Shown here in pieces: positions 15,051 to 22,760 of a stretch of DNA of 37,466 nucleotides. A program made the translations under genes and the position numbers. Numbering within the stretch: the first letter of the stretch is position 1; every line of letters starts with the position of its first letter. The DNA is from Rhizomonospora bruguierae (lineage in GTDB: Bacteria; Actinomycetota; Actinomycetes; Mycobacteriales; Micromonosporaceae). The notes under the pieces are model-generated. The model was not told the origin of the DNA, made no database searches, and saw only the letters and a program-made list of their open reading frames with translations. The stretch spans positions 51,436 through 88,901 of the forward strand of contig NZ_BBQH01000032.1 of NCBI RefSeq assembly GCF_018397995.1, read 5' to 3'.

Positions 15051-16511
15051 CTACTCCCCGTCGTCGTCGTCCTCGGGGTCGCCGGGCCGGGGCGAGACAT
15101 CCACCTCGTCCGCCGGGCGCTGGCGGCGCGCCTTGCGGGCGGCCAAGCGCTCGGCGGCGGTGGCGCGGGTGCTCACCTCGGCCAGGCGCAGGTCCTCGCC
15201 GCGAGCGGTGGGCACGAACTCCTCGATCACCGTGGGCTGCCAGTCGAACTCGCGGTCGCCGATCCGGACCGTGGCGCCCGGCGTCGCCCCCATCTTCGCC
15301 AGCACCTCCTCGACGCCGAGCCGGGCCAGCCGGTCCGCGAGGAAGCCGACGGCCTCGTCGTTGTCGAAGTTCGTCTGCCGGACCCAGCGCTCCGGGCGCG
15401 GCCCGCGCACCACGAACGCGCCGTCCGCGGCGGGTTCCACGGTGAACCCGGCATCGTCCACGGCCGGCGGGCGCAGCACGATCCGGGTGCGCTCCGGCGC
15501 CGGTGCGGCCGCCCGGCGCCGCTCGACCTGCTCCGCCACCGCGTACGACAGTTCGCGCAGCCCCTCCCGGGTGACCGCGCTGACCTCGTACACGGGCAGG
15601 CCGCGCGCCTCCAGGTCGGGGCGGACGATCTCGGCGAGGTCCCGGGCGTCCGACACGTCGATCTTGTTCAGCGCCACCAGCCGGGGCCGGTCCGCCAGCC
15701 CGCCGTACGCGGCCAACTCGGCCTCGATCGCGTCGATGTCACCGACCGGGTCGCGCTCGGTCTCCAGGGCGGCGCAGTCCACCACGTGCACCAGCACCGC
15801 GGTGCGCTCGATGTGCCGCAGAAACTCCAGCCCGAGCCCCTTGCCGGTGGCCGCGCCGGGGATCAGGCCCGGCACGTCCGCGATGGTGAACGTGTGGTCG
15901 TCCACCCGCACGACGCCCAGGTTCGGGGTGAGCGTGGTGAACGGGTAGTCCGCGATCTTGGGCTTGGCGGCGGAGAGCACCGAGATCAGCGAGGACTTGC
16001 CGGCGGACGGGAAGCCCACCAGCCCCACGTCGGCGACGCTCTTGAGTTCCAGGACCACGTCCAGGCGGTCTCCGGGCTCGCCCAGTTCCGCGAAGCCGGG
16101 CGCCTTGCGGCGGGCGCTGGCCAGGGACGCGTTGCCCCGGCCGCCGCGGCCGCCCCGGCCCACCTCGAAGGTGGTACCCGCACCGACCAGGTCGGCGAGC
16201 ACGTCGCCGGCGAGGGTCTGCACGACCGTGCCGTCCGGCACCTTGAGGATCAGATCCTGACCGTTGGCGCCGTCCCGGTTGGAGCCCTGCCCGCCCTTGC
16301 CGTTCTCGGCGTGCACCCGCGGCCGGAAGTGGAAGTCGAGCAGCGTGTGCACGCTCGGGTCGACGACGAGCAGGATGTCGCCGCCGTGCCCGCCGTTGCC
16401 GCCGTCCGGCCCGCCGAACGGCTTGAACTTCTCCCGGTGGATCGACACGCACCCGTGCCCGCCGTCGCCGGCCCGCAGGTGCAGCGTCACCCGGTCGACA
16501 AACGACGTCAC
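15051..16511 (-). CDS. obgE: GTPase Obg (CgtA)
   Basis: This 486-residue essential GTPase acts in 50S ribosome assembly and the stringent response. The glycine-rich Obg fold covers about residues 1-160 ([33 protein letters not shown]). The G domain has G1 GFPSAGKSS near 166, DVPGL (G3) and NKID (G4). The C-terminal OCT domain contains [19 protein letters not shown] basic then acidic tail (ending EDDDDGE) follows. The GTG at 16511 (VTSFVDRV) matches the start of other actinobacterial Obg proteins and has GAGGA seven bases upstream. A GTG six codons earlier is in frame but lacks this support. It follows rplU and rpmA in the conserved order. Confidence 0.95.
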   Translation of the reverse strand: MTSFVDRVTLHLRAGDGGHGCVSIHREKFKPFGGPDGGNGGHGGDILLVVDPSVHTLLDFHFRPRVHAENGKGGQGSNRDGANGQDLILKVPDGTVVQTLAGDVLADLVGAGTTFEVGRGGRGGRGNASLASARRKAPGFAELGEPGDRLDVVLELKSVADVGLVGFPSAGKSSLISVLSAAKPKIADYPFTTLTPNLGVVRVDDHTFTIADVPGLIPGAATGKGLGLEFLRHIERTAVLVHVVDCAALETERDPVGDIDAIEAELAAYGGLADRPRLVALNKIDVSDARDLAEIVRPDLEARGLPVYEVSAVTREGLRELSYAVAEQVERRRAAAPAPERTRIVLRPPAVDDAGFTVEPAADGAFVVRGPRPERWVRQTNFDNDEAVGFLADRLARLGVEEVLAKMGATPGATVRIGDREFDWQPTVIEEFVPTARGEDLRLAEVSTRATAAERLAARKARRQRPADEVDVSPRPGDPEDDDDGE

Positions 16512-16554
16512 CGGCCCATCCTCTCCCACACCGGCCCGTGCGGGGCCGCAACGC

Positions 16555-16590
16555 GACGGCGGGCCGCGACCGAGGTCGCGGCCCGCCGTC
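16555..16590 (-). terminator. Strong hairpin between rpmA and obgE
   Basis: GACGGCGGGCCGCGACC (16555-16571) and its exact reverse complement (16574-16590) form a 17-bp perfect stem with almost no loop. It lies 12 bases after the rpmA stop and 44 bases before the obgE start. It probably terminates or attenuates rplU-rpmA transcription, limiting read-through into obgE, or stabilises the upstream mRNA end. There is no T-run. Confidence 0.65.
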
Positions 16591-16602
16591 GAAGATCCTG
16601 CG

Positions 16603-16857
16603 TTACTGCTGCGGCACCACGCTGACGATCTTGCGGCCGCGCCGGGTGCCGAACTGCACCGCGCCGGCCGACAGGGCGAACAGCGTGTCGTCGCCGCCCC
16701 GGCCGACCAGGTCGCCCGGGTGGAACTTGGTGCCGCGCTGGCGGAGGATGATCTCCCCCGCCCGGACGACCTGGCCGCCGAAGCGCTTCACGCCGAGGCG
16801 CTTGGCCTCCGAGTCCCGACCGTTGCGGGAGCTGGAGGCACCCTTCTTGTGAGCCAT
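16603..16857 (-). CDS. rpmA: 50S ribosomal protein L27
   Basis: The 84-residue protein is full-length bacterial L27: [29 protein letters not shown], then [30 protein letters not shown]. Its N-terminus reaches the peptidyl-transferase centre. The start follows the rplU stop by 11 bases, so the two genes form an operon. There is no N-terminal extension before MAHKKG of the kind cleaved in Firmicutes. Confidence 0.98.
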   Translation of the reverse strand: MAHKKGASSSRNGRDSEAKRLGVKRFGGQVVRAGEIILRQRGTKFHPGDLVGRGGDDTLFALSAGAVQFGTRRGRKIVSVVPQQ

Positions 16858-16868
16858 GAGTGTTACCC

Positions 16869-17183
16869 CTACTTCCCGGTCGAGATACCGGTGACCTTCA
16901 CCTGGGTCAGCGGCTGGCGGTGACCCTGGCGCTTGTGGTAGCCGGTCTTGTTCTTGAACTTGTGGATCCGGATCTTCGGACCCTTGGTGTGCGCCACGAC
17001 CTCGCCCGAGACGGCCACCTCGGCCAGCTTGGCGGCGTCGGTGACCAGGTCGTCACCGTCGACGAGGAGCACCGCGGAGAGCGAGACCGCCTCGCCGGGC
17101 TGGCCGGCCAGCTTCTCGACCTCGATCACGTCGCCCTCGGCGACCCTGTACTGCTTGCCGCCGGTCTTGACGATCGCGTACAT
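16869..17183 (-). CDS. rplU: 50S ribosomal protein L21
   Basis: The 104-residue L21 starts [20 protein letters not shown] and contains the conserved C-terminal signature [18 protein letters not shown]. It binds 23S rRNA during early 50S assembly. In-frame codons upstream of the ATG at 17183 give an unrelated extension and are part of the 5' leader. It heads the rplU-rpmA operon behind a leader of about 100 bases with a plausible promoter at 17293-17322. Confidence 0.97.
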   Translation of the reverse strand: MYAIVKTGGKQYRVAEGDVIEVEKLAGQPGEAVSLSAVLLVDGDDLVTDAAKLAEVAVSGEVVAHTKGPKIRIHKFKNKTGYHKRQGHRQPLTQVKVTGISTGK

Positions 17184-17286
17184 GAGACGCGGACTCCCTG
17201 TCGCTCCGTGCCGCAGCGCGGCTGCTGGCGGATTCCCTAACCCCGCGGCATGGGACACGCGGGTACGAGCGCCGTAAAGAGCGCCG
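17184..17286 (-). promoter_or_regulatory. Structured 5' leader of rplU
   Basis: The roughly 100-base untranslated leader contains a stem pairing GCGGC (17245-17249) with GCCGC (17210-17214) and an inner CAGC/GCTG pair (17221-17224 with 17214-17217). Several bacteria control L21 through a leader RNA. I do not recognise a defined family here, so an autoregulatory role is only a possibility. Confidence 0.3.
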
Positions 17287-17292
17287 CCGGAA

Positions 17293-17322
17293 AGCATACT
17301 TCAGCCCACCCGCCGCACCCAA
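17293..17322 (-). promoter_or_regulatory. Promoter of rplU-rpmA
   Basis: On the minus strand, TTGGGT (17322-17317) and TATGCT (17298-17293) are spaced by 18 bases and fit -35 and -10 hexamers. Transcription would start near 17286. Confidence 0.45.
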
Positions 17323-17337
17323 ACCGGGCTGCCCGCA

Positions 17338-17856
17338 CTACCCGCAGAGCGCACCCAGCCGCTGGTCCACCCGGTCCAGCGCGGTGTCGTCGACGGCGTC
17401 CAGGTTCCGCTTGAGCCCGGCGACCGACGCGGCCGCGTCGGAGAGCGCGGACCGCAGGTCGGCGCCGACGGCCCGGCCGGCCTGCTCACGCAGGGCACTC
17501 TCCCAGCGGTCCAGCGCGGCGGTGGCGTTCTGCCGCGCCGTGGTCGCCGCGGCCTCGTCGCCGCCCGCCGCCGCCTGCACCGCCTTGCCGTACTCGGTGA
17601 CGAACGTGTGCATGGCCGCACTGCGCGCCTGGCGGGCCGCCGCGCAGACCGTCGCGTCGGCGCCCGTGGCGGAGCCGACCGCGCCGTTCGCCCCCGGTGC
17701 GTCGGGGGCGCCGGGGCCCGCGGTGCCCGCCGCGCCGCCGGCCGCCGGCGCGGGGGTGGCGGCGGACGGCCGACCGGCCGGATCGTCGGAGCAGCCGGCC
17801 AGCAGCAGCGACGCACAGGCGAGGGCCACCAGAGTGCGTTTCACGGCACCCAGCAT
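17338..17856 (-). CDS. Putative lipoprotein, paralogue of the next gene upstream
   Basis: This 172-residue protein has a lipoprotein signal (VKRTLVALACASLLLAGC), then an Ala/Gly/Pro-rich linker and a helical C-terminal domain. That domain starts at a conserved VCAAARQARSAAMHTFV and ends in LGALCG. The two cysteines could form a disulfide. It shares the pattern VCA-A-K/R, the L-K/R-EQAGKAV-type block (REQAGRAVGADLRSALSD) and the CG end with its neighbour at 17960-18427, so the two are tandem duplicates. Start choice is uncertain: ATG at 17856 was taken, and GTG at 17844 is four codons inside and also leaves an intact signal peptide. Function unknown. It is cell-surface anchored by prediction. 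Confidence 0.8.
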   Translation of the reverse strand: MLGAVKRTLVALACASLLLAGCSDDPAGRPSAATPAPAAGGAAGTAGPGAPDAPGANGAVGSATGADATVCAAARQARSAAMHTFVTEYGKAVQAAAGGDEAAATTARQNATAALDRWESALREQAGRAVGADLRSALSDAAASVAGLKRNLDAVDDTALDRVDQRLGALCG

Positions 17857-17959
17857 GCCAGCGTCCGGCGGCGGACGCCGGGACCGTTCGGGGCGGGCCG
17901 CCGCTCGGGAGCCGGCGCGCACCGGTCCACCGCCCGCGAACTCCCCGACACGTGGGGCG

Positions 17960-18427
17960 TCAGCCGCAGATCGACTCCAGCTTCTGGCTGGCCGCCTGGA
18001 TCTGCGGCGAGTCCATGTACTCGGTCGCCTTCTCGGTGTCCTTGAACGACTTGAACTTCGCCCCGGCCGTCGCGAACCCGTCGGACATGTCCGACAACGC
18101 CTCCTTGAGCGCGGGGTCGACGGCCTTGCCGGCCTGCTCCTTGAGCCCGGTCGACCAGTCGGTGATGAGCCGCTTCAACTCGGTCACGGCGGTCTTCTCG
18201 GGCTCCCCACGGCCGGTCGCCGCGGCCACCGCGATCTGCGCCATCTGCTTGCTGAACGCCGCGCTCGAATCCGTGATGACCTTGCGAGCGTCGGCGCAGA
18301 CCTGCTGGGTGTTGGCGTCGGGGCCGGGCGACGCGCTCGAGTTGGCCGAGGGAGTCGAATCGGTGCCGCAACCGGCGGCGGTGAGGGCCAGGGCGGCGAA
18401 CAGGGCGGCGGCCATCAGGCGGCGCAT
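17960..18427 (-). CDS. Putative lipoprotein, paralogue of the downstream gene
   Basis: The 155-residue protein has a signal peptide and lipobox (MRRLMAAALFAALALTAAGC), a short Ser/Pro linker, and a helical domain. The domain begins VCADARKVITDSSAAF, continues with LKEQAGKAVDPALKEALSD, and ends QKLESICG. The likely disulfide cysteines match those of the next lipoprotein downstream. The ATG at 18427 has GGAG eight bases upstream. The pair sits between the RNase E gene and rplU, which are often direct neighbours in actinobacteria. Function unknown. Confidence 0.82.
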   Translation of the reverse strand: MRRLMAAALFAALALTAAGCGTDSTPSANSSASPGPDANTQQVCADARKVITDSSAAFSKQMAQIAVAAATGRGEPEKTAVTELKRLITDWSTGLKEQAGKAVDPALKEALSDMSDGFATAGAKFKSFKDTEKATEYMDSPQIQAASQKLESICG

Positions 18428-18565
18428 GGCGGGGGCTCCGATCGTGACGGTTGTCGATTCCTGGGGAACGGTAGCCCGTCGGAGCCCGGCGCCGCGACCC
18501 ACCCCGCCACTTCCCTTCGCGACCCGGGCCGCGACTTCACGCCGCGGCCCGGGCCCGCCTACCCG

Positions 18566-21500
18566 TCAGGGGCGGGTGCGGCGCCGCGTGCCACCCCGCC
18601 GGGAGCGGCGCCGGCCGTTCGACACCGTCACGCCATCCTCCATGGCGTCGTCGTCGCCGTCCTCGTCGCCGTGCTCGTCCGCCTCGTCCGCGCCGGGCTC
18701 CGCGGCCTCCGACATCTCGTACCGGGACAGGTCGTAGCCCATCGTGTCCTCGTAGTCATCGGGGACGGGCCGCTCGGTCGGCGTCTCGGCGGCGGGCTCC
18801 GGTTCATCGGCCCGCTCGGCGGTCCGCTCCGTGGCCGGCTCGGCGACGGCGACCCCGTTGCCACCGCCCCGGCGGCCCCGCTTGCGCCCGGTGGGCTCGG
18901 CGCCGTTGGCCTGCGCGCCCGCGGACGCGACCGCCTTGACCTTGTCCCCGGCGCCCTGCTTGGGCTTCTCCCCCACCGGCTCCGGGTGAATGATCACACC
19001 CCGGCCCTTGCAGCACTCGCAGGTCTCGCTGAACGCCTCCAGCAGGCCGGCGCCGATCCGCTTGCGGGTCATCTGGACCAGGCCCAGCGATGTGATCTCG
19101 GTGACCTGGTGCTTGGTCCGGTCCCGGCCCAGGCACTCGGTCAGCCGGCGCAGCACCAACTCCCGGTTCGACTCCAGCACCATGTCGATGAAGTCGATCA
19201 CGACGATGCCGCCCAGGTCGCGCAGCCGCAGTTGGCGCACGATCTCCTCGGCGGCCTCCAGGTTGTTCCGGGTGACCGTCTCCTCCAGGTTGCCGCCCGC
19301 CCCGGTGTACTTGCCGGTGTTCACGTCGACCACGGTCATCGCCTCGGTGCGGTCGATCACCAGGTGGCCACCCGAGGGCAGGAACACCTTGCGGTCCAGC
19401 GCCTTGAGGATCTGCTCGTCGATGCGCAGCGAGGCGAACACGTCGCCGGTGCCGGTGTACCGGTGCAGCCGGTCCACCAGGTCCGGCGAGACGTGCGCCA
19501 GGTACGCCTCGACCATCCCGTACGCGTCCTCGCCCTGCACGACGAGCTCGCGGAAGTCCTCGTTGAACAGGTCACGGACGACCCGGATCACCAGGTCCGG
19601 CTCCTCCGAGAGCATTGCCGGGGCGTTGCCCTGCGCCGCCTTGGCCTGGATGTCGTCCCACTGCGTCTGGAGCCGCTTGACGTCCCGGGCCAGTTCGTCC
19701 TCGCTGGCGCCCTCGGCGGCGGTCCGCACGATCACGCCGGCGCCGTCCGGGACCAGCTTCTTCAGCACGTCCCGCAGCCGCTTGCGCTCGGTGTCCGGCA
19801 GCTTGCGGCTGATGCCCGAGGCGTTGCCGTTCGGCACGTAGACCAGGTGCCGGCCGGAGAGCGCGATGTGGCTGGTCAGCCGGGCGCCCTTGTGCCCGAT
19901 CGGGTCCTTGGTGACCTGCACCAGCACCGAGTCGCCGGAGCGCAGCGCCTGCTCGATCGAGCGGGAACGCCCCTCCAGGCCGGTCGCGTCCCAGTTCACC
20001 TCGCCGGCGTAGAGCACCGCGTTGCGGCCCCGACCGATGTCGACGAACGCCGCCTCCATGCTGGGCAGCACGTTCTGCACCTTGCCCAGGTACACGTTGC
20101 CGGCCATGGTGCCGCTCGAGGAGCGGCTCACGTAGTGCTCGACCAGCACGCCGTCCTCAAGCACCGCGACCTGGGTCCGGTCGCCGCGCTGGCGGATCAC
20201 CATCTGCCGGTCCACCGCCTCGCGGCGGGCCAGGAACTCCGACTCGGTCAGGATCGGCGGGCGGGTCCGGCGCTGCTCGCGGCCATCCCGGCGGCGCTGC
20301 CGCTTGGCCTCCAGGCGGGTCGAGCCGGAGACGCCCTGCACCTCGTCGGCGGGGCGGCGCGGCTCACGGATCTTGACGACCGTGGGTACGCCGTCGTCGA
20401 CCGCCTCGGTCTCCGCGGCGCCCTTGCGCCGCCGGCGCCGGCGGCGCCGGGTCAGCGGCTCGTCCTCCTCGCCCTCGGCCTCGGGTTCCTCCTCCTCCGC
20501 CTCGGCGGCAGCCGGCTCCTCGTCCAGCTCCTCCTCGGCGCCGCCCCGGCCCCGCCCGCGACCCCGGCGGCCCCGCCGGCGGCGGCGCCGGCCCGCGGCG
20601 TCCTCGTCCTCGTACTCCTCGGCCTCCTCGGCGGCCTCCGCCTCCTCCGCCTCGGCGGCGGGCTCGGCCTCCTCGGGCGCCTCGACCTCGGGCGTCTCGA
20701 CCTCGGCCTCGGCGGGCTCGGCCGCGCCGCGCCGCGCGCGCCGCCGCCGGCGGCCGGTCTCCGCCGGCTCGGCATCCTCGGCGGTACCGGCGACCGCCGC
20801 CTCGGTGACCTCGGTCTCCTCGGGCGGCGCCGCGGCGGCCTTACGGGAACGGCGGCGCACCGGCGCCGGCTCCTCGCCCGCCTCGGGGGCCATGAACAGC
20901 ACGGTCGGCGGGGTGGCGGCCCGACGGCGGCCGGCGGGCCGCTCGGCGATCGGCTCGGCCGGGCCGGCCAGGTCGGTGGCGTCCGCCACCTCGTCCTCGT
21001 CCCCGCCGGCGGCGACCGCGGCGGCCTCGGCCAGCACCGCTTCCTCGTCCTCCGCCGCCGCGATCTCGCCGGGCGCGGGTACCGGCGGCGCGGGCGCGGC
21101 CTCGGTGACGATCTCGGCGGCGGGCTCGGCGGCGGCTTTGCGGCGGCGGGCGCGGGTGGTCTTCGCCGGCGCCGGCTCCCCGGCCGGGGCGACGGCCGGC
21201 GGCACCGCGAGCTGAGGTGGCGTTTGCGCAGACTCGCCGTTGATGTCCGAAACGTCGGGCTGAGCGGCGGCCGGGGCGGCCTTCTTCCGCCGGGTCCGCT
21301 TCACGGGCGGAGCGGGCTCGGCCACCTCGGCCGGGACACCCTCGCCGGTCGCCTCCGCGACCATCTCCCCCGGCGCGGCGGCCTGACCGGCGCCCGCGGC
21401 GGCCCCGGTCGTCACGGCCTCGCCGACCGGCGCCTCGCCGGTGGCGGGCCCGGCGGTGCGGCGCCGGCTGACGCGGGCACGCCGGACCGGCGCCTCGTTC

Positions 21501-21760
21501 GGTGCCTCCACCGCCCCCGCGCGCTGCGCGACCGGCTCGGCAGCCGCGCCAGCGGCAGCGGGGTCCGTGCCCGCACCGCCGGCAGCGGGGGAAGCGGCCG
21601 CGACGGCGCTCGCACCGGCCTCCTCGTCAGGGTGACCCGGGTACCTGTCGGCGGCGGGCGGGGTCAGTGCCCCGCCGCCGGTGGCGCTGCCTTCGGCGGC
21701 ATCACCGGCCGGCGCGGTGCCGGTCGGTTCGCCGCCCACGGGCTCGTTGTCATCGAGCAT
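18566..21760 (-). CDS. rne: Ribonuclease E/G family endoribonuclease
   Basis: This 1064-residue protein is an actinobacterial RNase E/G, which cuts single-stranded RNA in mRNA decay and rRNA/tRNA processing. The first 500 or so residues are disordered, rich in Ala/Glu/Pro, with Arg-rich blocks (AGRRRRRRGRRGRGRGRGG) that may bind RNA. The catalytic core starts near 520 (VAVLEDGVLVEHYVSR), with an S1 domain (GNVYLGKVQNVLPSMEAAF). The metal-binding aspartates are in MTVVDVNTG (near 810) and VVIDFIDM (near 855). The zinc-link cysteines are in CECCKGRG near 914. A basic tail (RRSRRGGTRRRTRP) ends the protein. The ATG at 21760 has GGAG eight bases upstream. The frame is open another 34 codons upstream, but those codons are outside the conserved start. 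Confidence 0.95.
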   Translation of the reverse strand: MLDDNEPVGGEPTGTAPAGDAAEGSATGGGALTPPAADRYPGHPDEEAGASAVAAASPAAGGAGTDPAAAGAAAEPVAQRAGAVEAPNEAPVRRARVSRRRTAGPATGEAPVGEAVTTGAAAGAGQAAAPGEMVAEATGEGVPAEVAEPAPPVKRTRRKKAAPAAAQPDVSDINGESAQTPPQLAVPPAVAPAGEPAPAKTTRARRRKAAAEPAAEIVTEAAPAPPVPAPGEIAAAEDEEAVLAEAAAVAAGGDEDEVADATDLAGPAEPIAERPAGRRRAATPPTVLFMAPEAGEEPAPVRRRSRKAAAAPPEETEVTEAAVAGTAEDAEPAETGRRRRRARRGAAEPAEAEVETPEVEAPEEAEPAAEAEEAEAAEEAEEYEDEDAAGRRRRRRGRRGRGRGRGGAEEELDEEPAAAEAEEEEPEAEGEEDEPLTRRRRRRRRKGAAETEAVDDGVPTVVKIREPRRPADEVQGVSGSTRLEAKRQRRRDGREQRRTRPPILTESEFLARREAVDRQMVIRQRGDRTQVAVLEDGVLVEHYVSRSSSGTMAGNVYLGKVQNVLPSMEAAFVDIGRGRNAVLYAGEVNWDATGLEGRSRSIEQALRSGDSVLVQVTKDPIGHKGARLTSHIALSGRHLVYVPNGNASGISRKLPDTERKRLRDVLKKLVPDGAGVIVRTAAEGASEDELARDVKRLQTQWDDIQAKAAQGNAPAMLSEEPDLVIRVVRDLFNEDFRELVVQGEDAYGMVEAYLAHVSPDLVDRLHRYTGTGDVFASLRIDEQILKALDRKVFLPSGGHLVIDRTEAMTVVDVNTGKYTGAGGNLEETVTRNNLEAAEEIVRQLRLRDLGGIVVIDFIDMVLESNRELVLRRLTECLGRDRTKHQVTEITSLGLVQMTRKRIGAGLLEAFSETCECCKGRGVIIHPEPVGEKPKQGAGDKVKAVASAGAQANGAEPTGRKRGRRGGGNGVAVAEPATERTAERADEPEPAAETPTERPVPDDYEDTMGYDLSRYEMSEAAEPGADEADEHGDEDGDDDAMEDGVTVSNGRRRSRRGGTRRRTRP

Positions 21761-21931
21761 GGACGTATCTCCAGTTCTGGCCACCCCGGGCGCGGGTGAG
21801 CGCTGCCACGCAGGGTTGCCGCAAATGTGTTTCCGCCAGCGCGTCCCGGCGTCTCCGACCATGCGGGCCGGACGGGCCCGGGAACGGGCCGTGCGAAGTC
21901 TGCCGTCGGGGCGCCGACCGGGTGCCCCCGG

Positions 21932-22696
21932 CTAGCGTTCCGCGATGGCGACCTGGTCGCGGTCCGCGGCGAGCGGATCGACGATCTCCCCCGACGCGGT
22001 CAGCGTGCCCTGCACCAGCCGGGTCACCCGAGGCGGCACCGGCGGCTCCAGGTCGGCCACCACACGAAGGCCGGACAGGACGTCATCGGGTCGTACGGCC
22101 GGATTGGTCTGCCGCACAACCAGGTCAAGTATCGCACACGGCACCCCCGTGACCTCGGAAGGTGCCGGAACGCCCGCGGCCTCCCCCGCGGTACCCCCCG
22201 CGCCGACCGTGAGCCGGACCACCGCGCCCCGGGCGTCGAACGAGCGCCGGCCCTGCTTGGTCAGGCGCTCCACGGGCACCTCGGGGGTGGCCAGAAAGGC
22301 GGCCACGGCGGCGGCCGCCGCCTCCGTGGGCACCCCGGGAAGCTCGATCCGCCACGCGGAGGCGTCGATCCGGTCGGCGAGACCCGGGCCGGGGCCGGCG
22401 ACCACGGCGTCCAGCACGTCCAGCCCCGGGGACAGGGCCGCGTCCAGCGCCTTCACCAGGTCGCCCGGGTCGACCTCGGTCTGCACCCCGATCTCCAGGT
22501 ACTCCGCCTCGCTGGCCGTACCGGTCGGCGCGGCGCTCGCGTACGAGATCTTGGGGTGTGGCGTGAACCCCTGGGAGTAGGCGATCGGCACGCCGGCCCG
22601 GCGCACGGCCCGCTCGAACGCCCGGGCGAAGTCGCGGTGCGAGGTGAACCGGAGCGGACCGCGCTTGGCGTAGCGGATCCGGATCCGCTGCACCAC
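21932..22696 (-). CDS. TIGR03936/DUF2344 radical-SAM-associated protein
   Basis: The 254-residue protein begins VQRIRIRYAKRGPLRFTSHRDFARAFERA and has GFTPHPKISYASAAPTGTASEAEYLE, the hallmark of the DUF2344 family. These proteins are encoded beside, or fused to, the B12-binding radical-SAM protein of the TIGR03960 type, as here with a 64-base gap. The joint function is not firmly known. The genomic link to RNase E and L21 suggests an RNA or ribosome-related modification, but this is inference. GTG at 22696 or 22693 can serve as the start, and no upstream ATG/GTG is in frame nearby. The GGAGG is rather far (about 14 bases). Confidence 0.88.
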   Translation of the reverse strand: MVQRIRIRYAKRGPLRFTSHRDFARAFERAVRRAGVPIAYSQGFTPHPKISYASAAPTGTASEAEYLEIGVQTEVDPGDLVKALDAALSPGLDVLDAVVAGPGPGLADRIDASAWRIELPGVPTEAAAAAVAAFLATPEVPVERLTKQGRRSFDARGAVVRLTVGAGGTAGEAAGVPAPSEVTGVPCAILDLVVRQTNPAVRPDDVLSGLRVVADLEPPVPPRVTRLVQGTLTASGEIVDPLAADRDQVAIAER

Positions 22697-22760
22697 CGGG
22701 GCCTGGCCGCCCTCCGGCTGTAACTTCCTGCTGATGGGGGTACTCCCGTTCCTCGACGCC

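Noticed and set aside
17384-21799. Very long open frame on the plus strand opposite RNase E and two lipoproteins
   Set aside because: It is antisense to well-recognised genes on the minus strand and arises from high GC. Its translation is low complexity and matches no family I know.
21934-21947. TAGCGT six bases before an ATG on the plus strand
   Set aside because: It lies in the end of the DUF2344 gene on the other strand and leads only to an antisense frame without a known domain.
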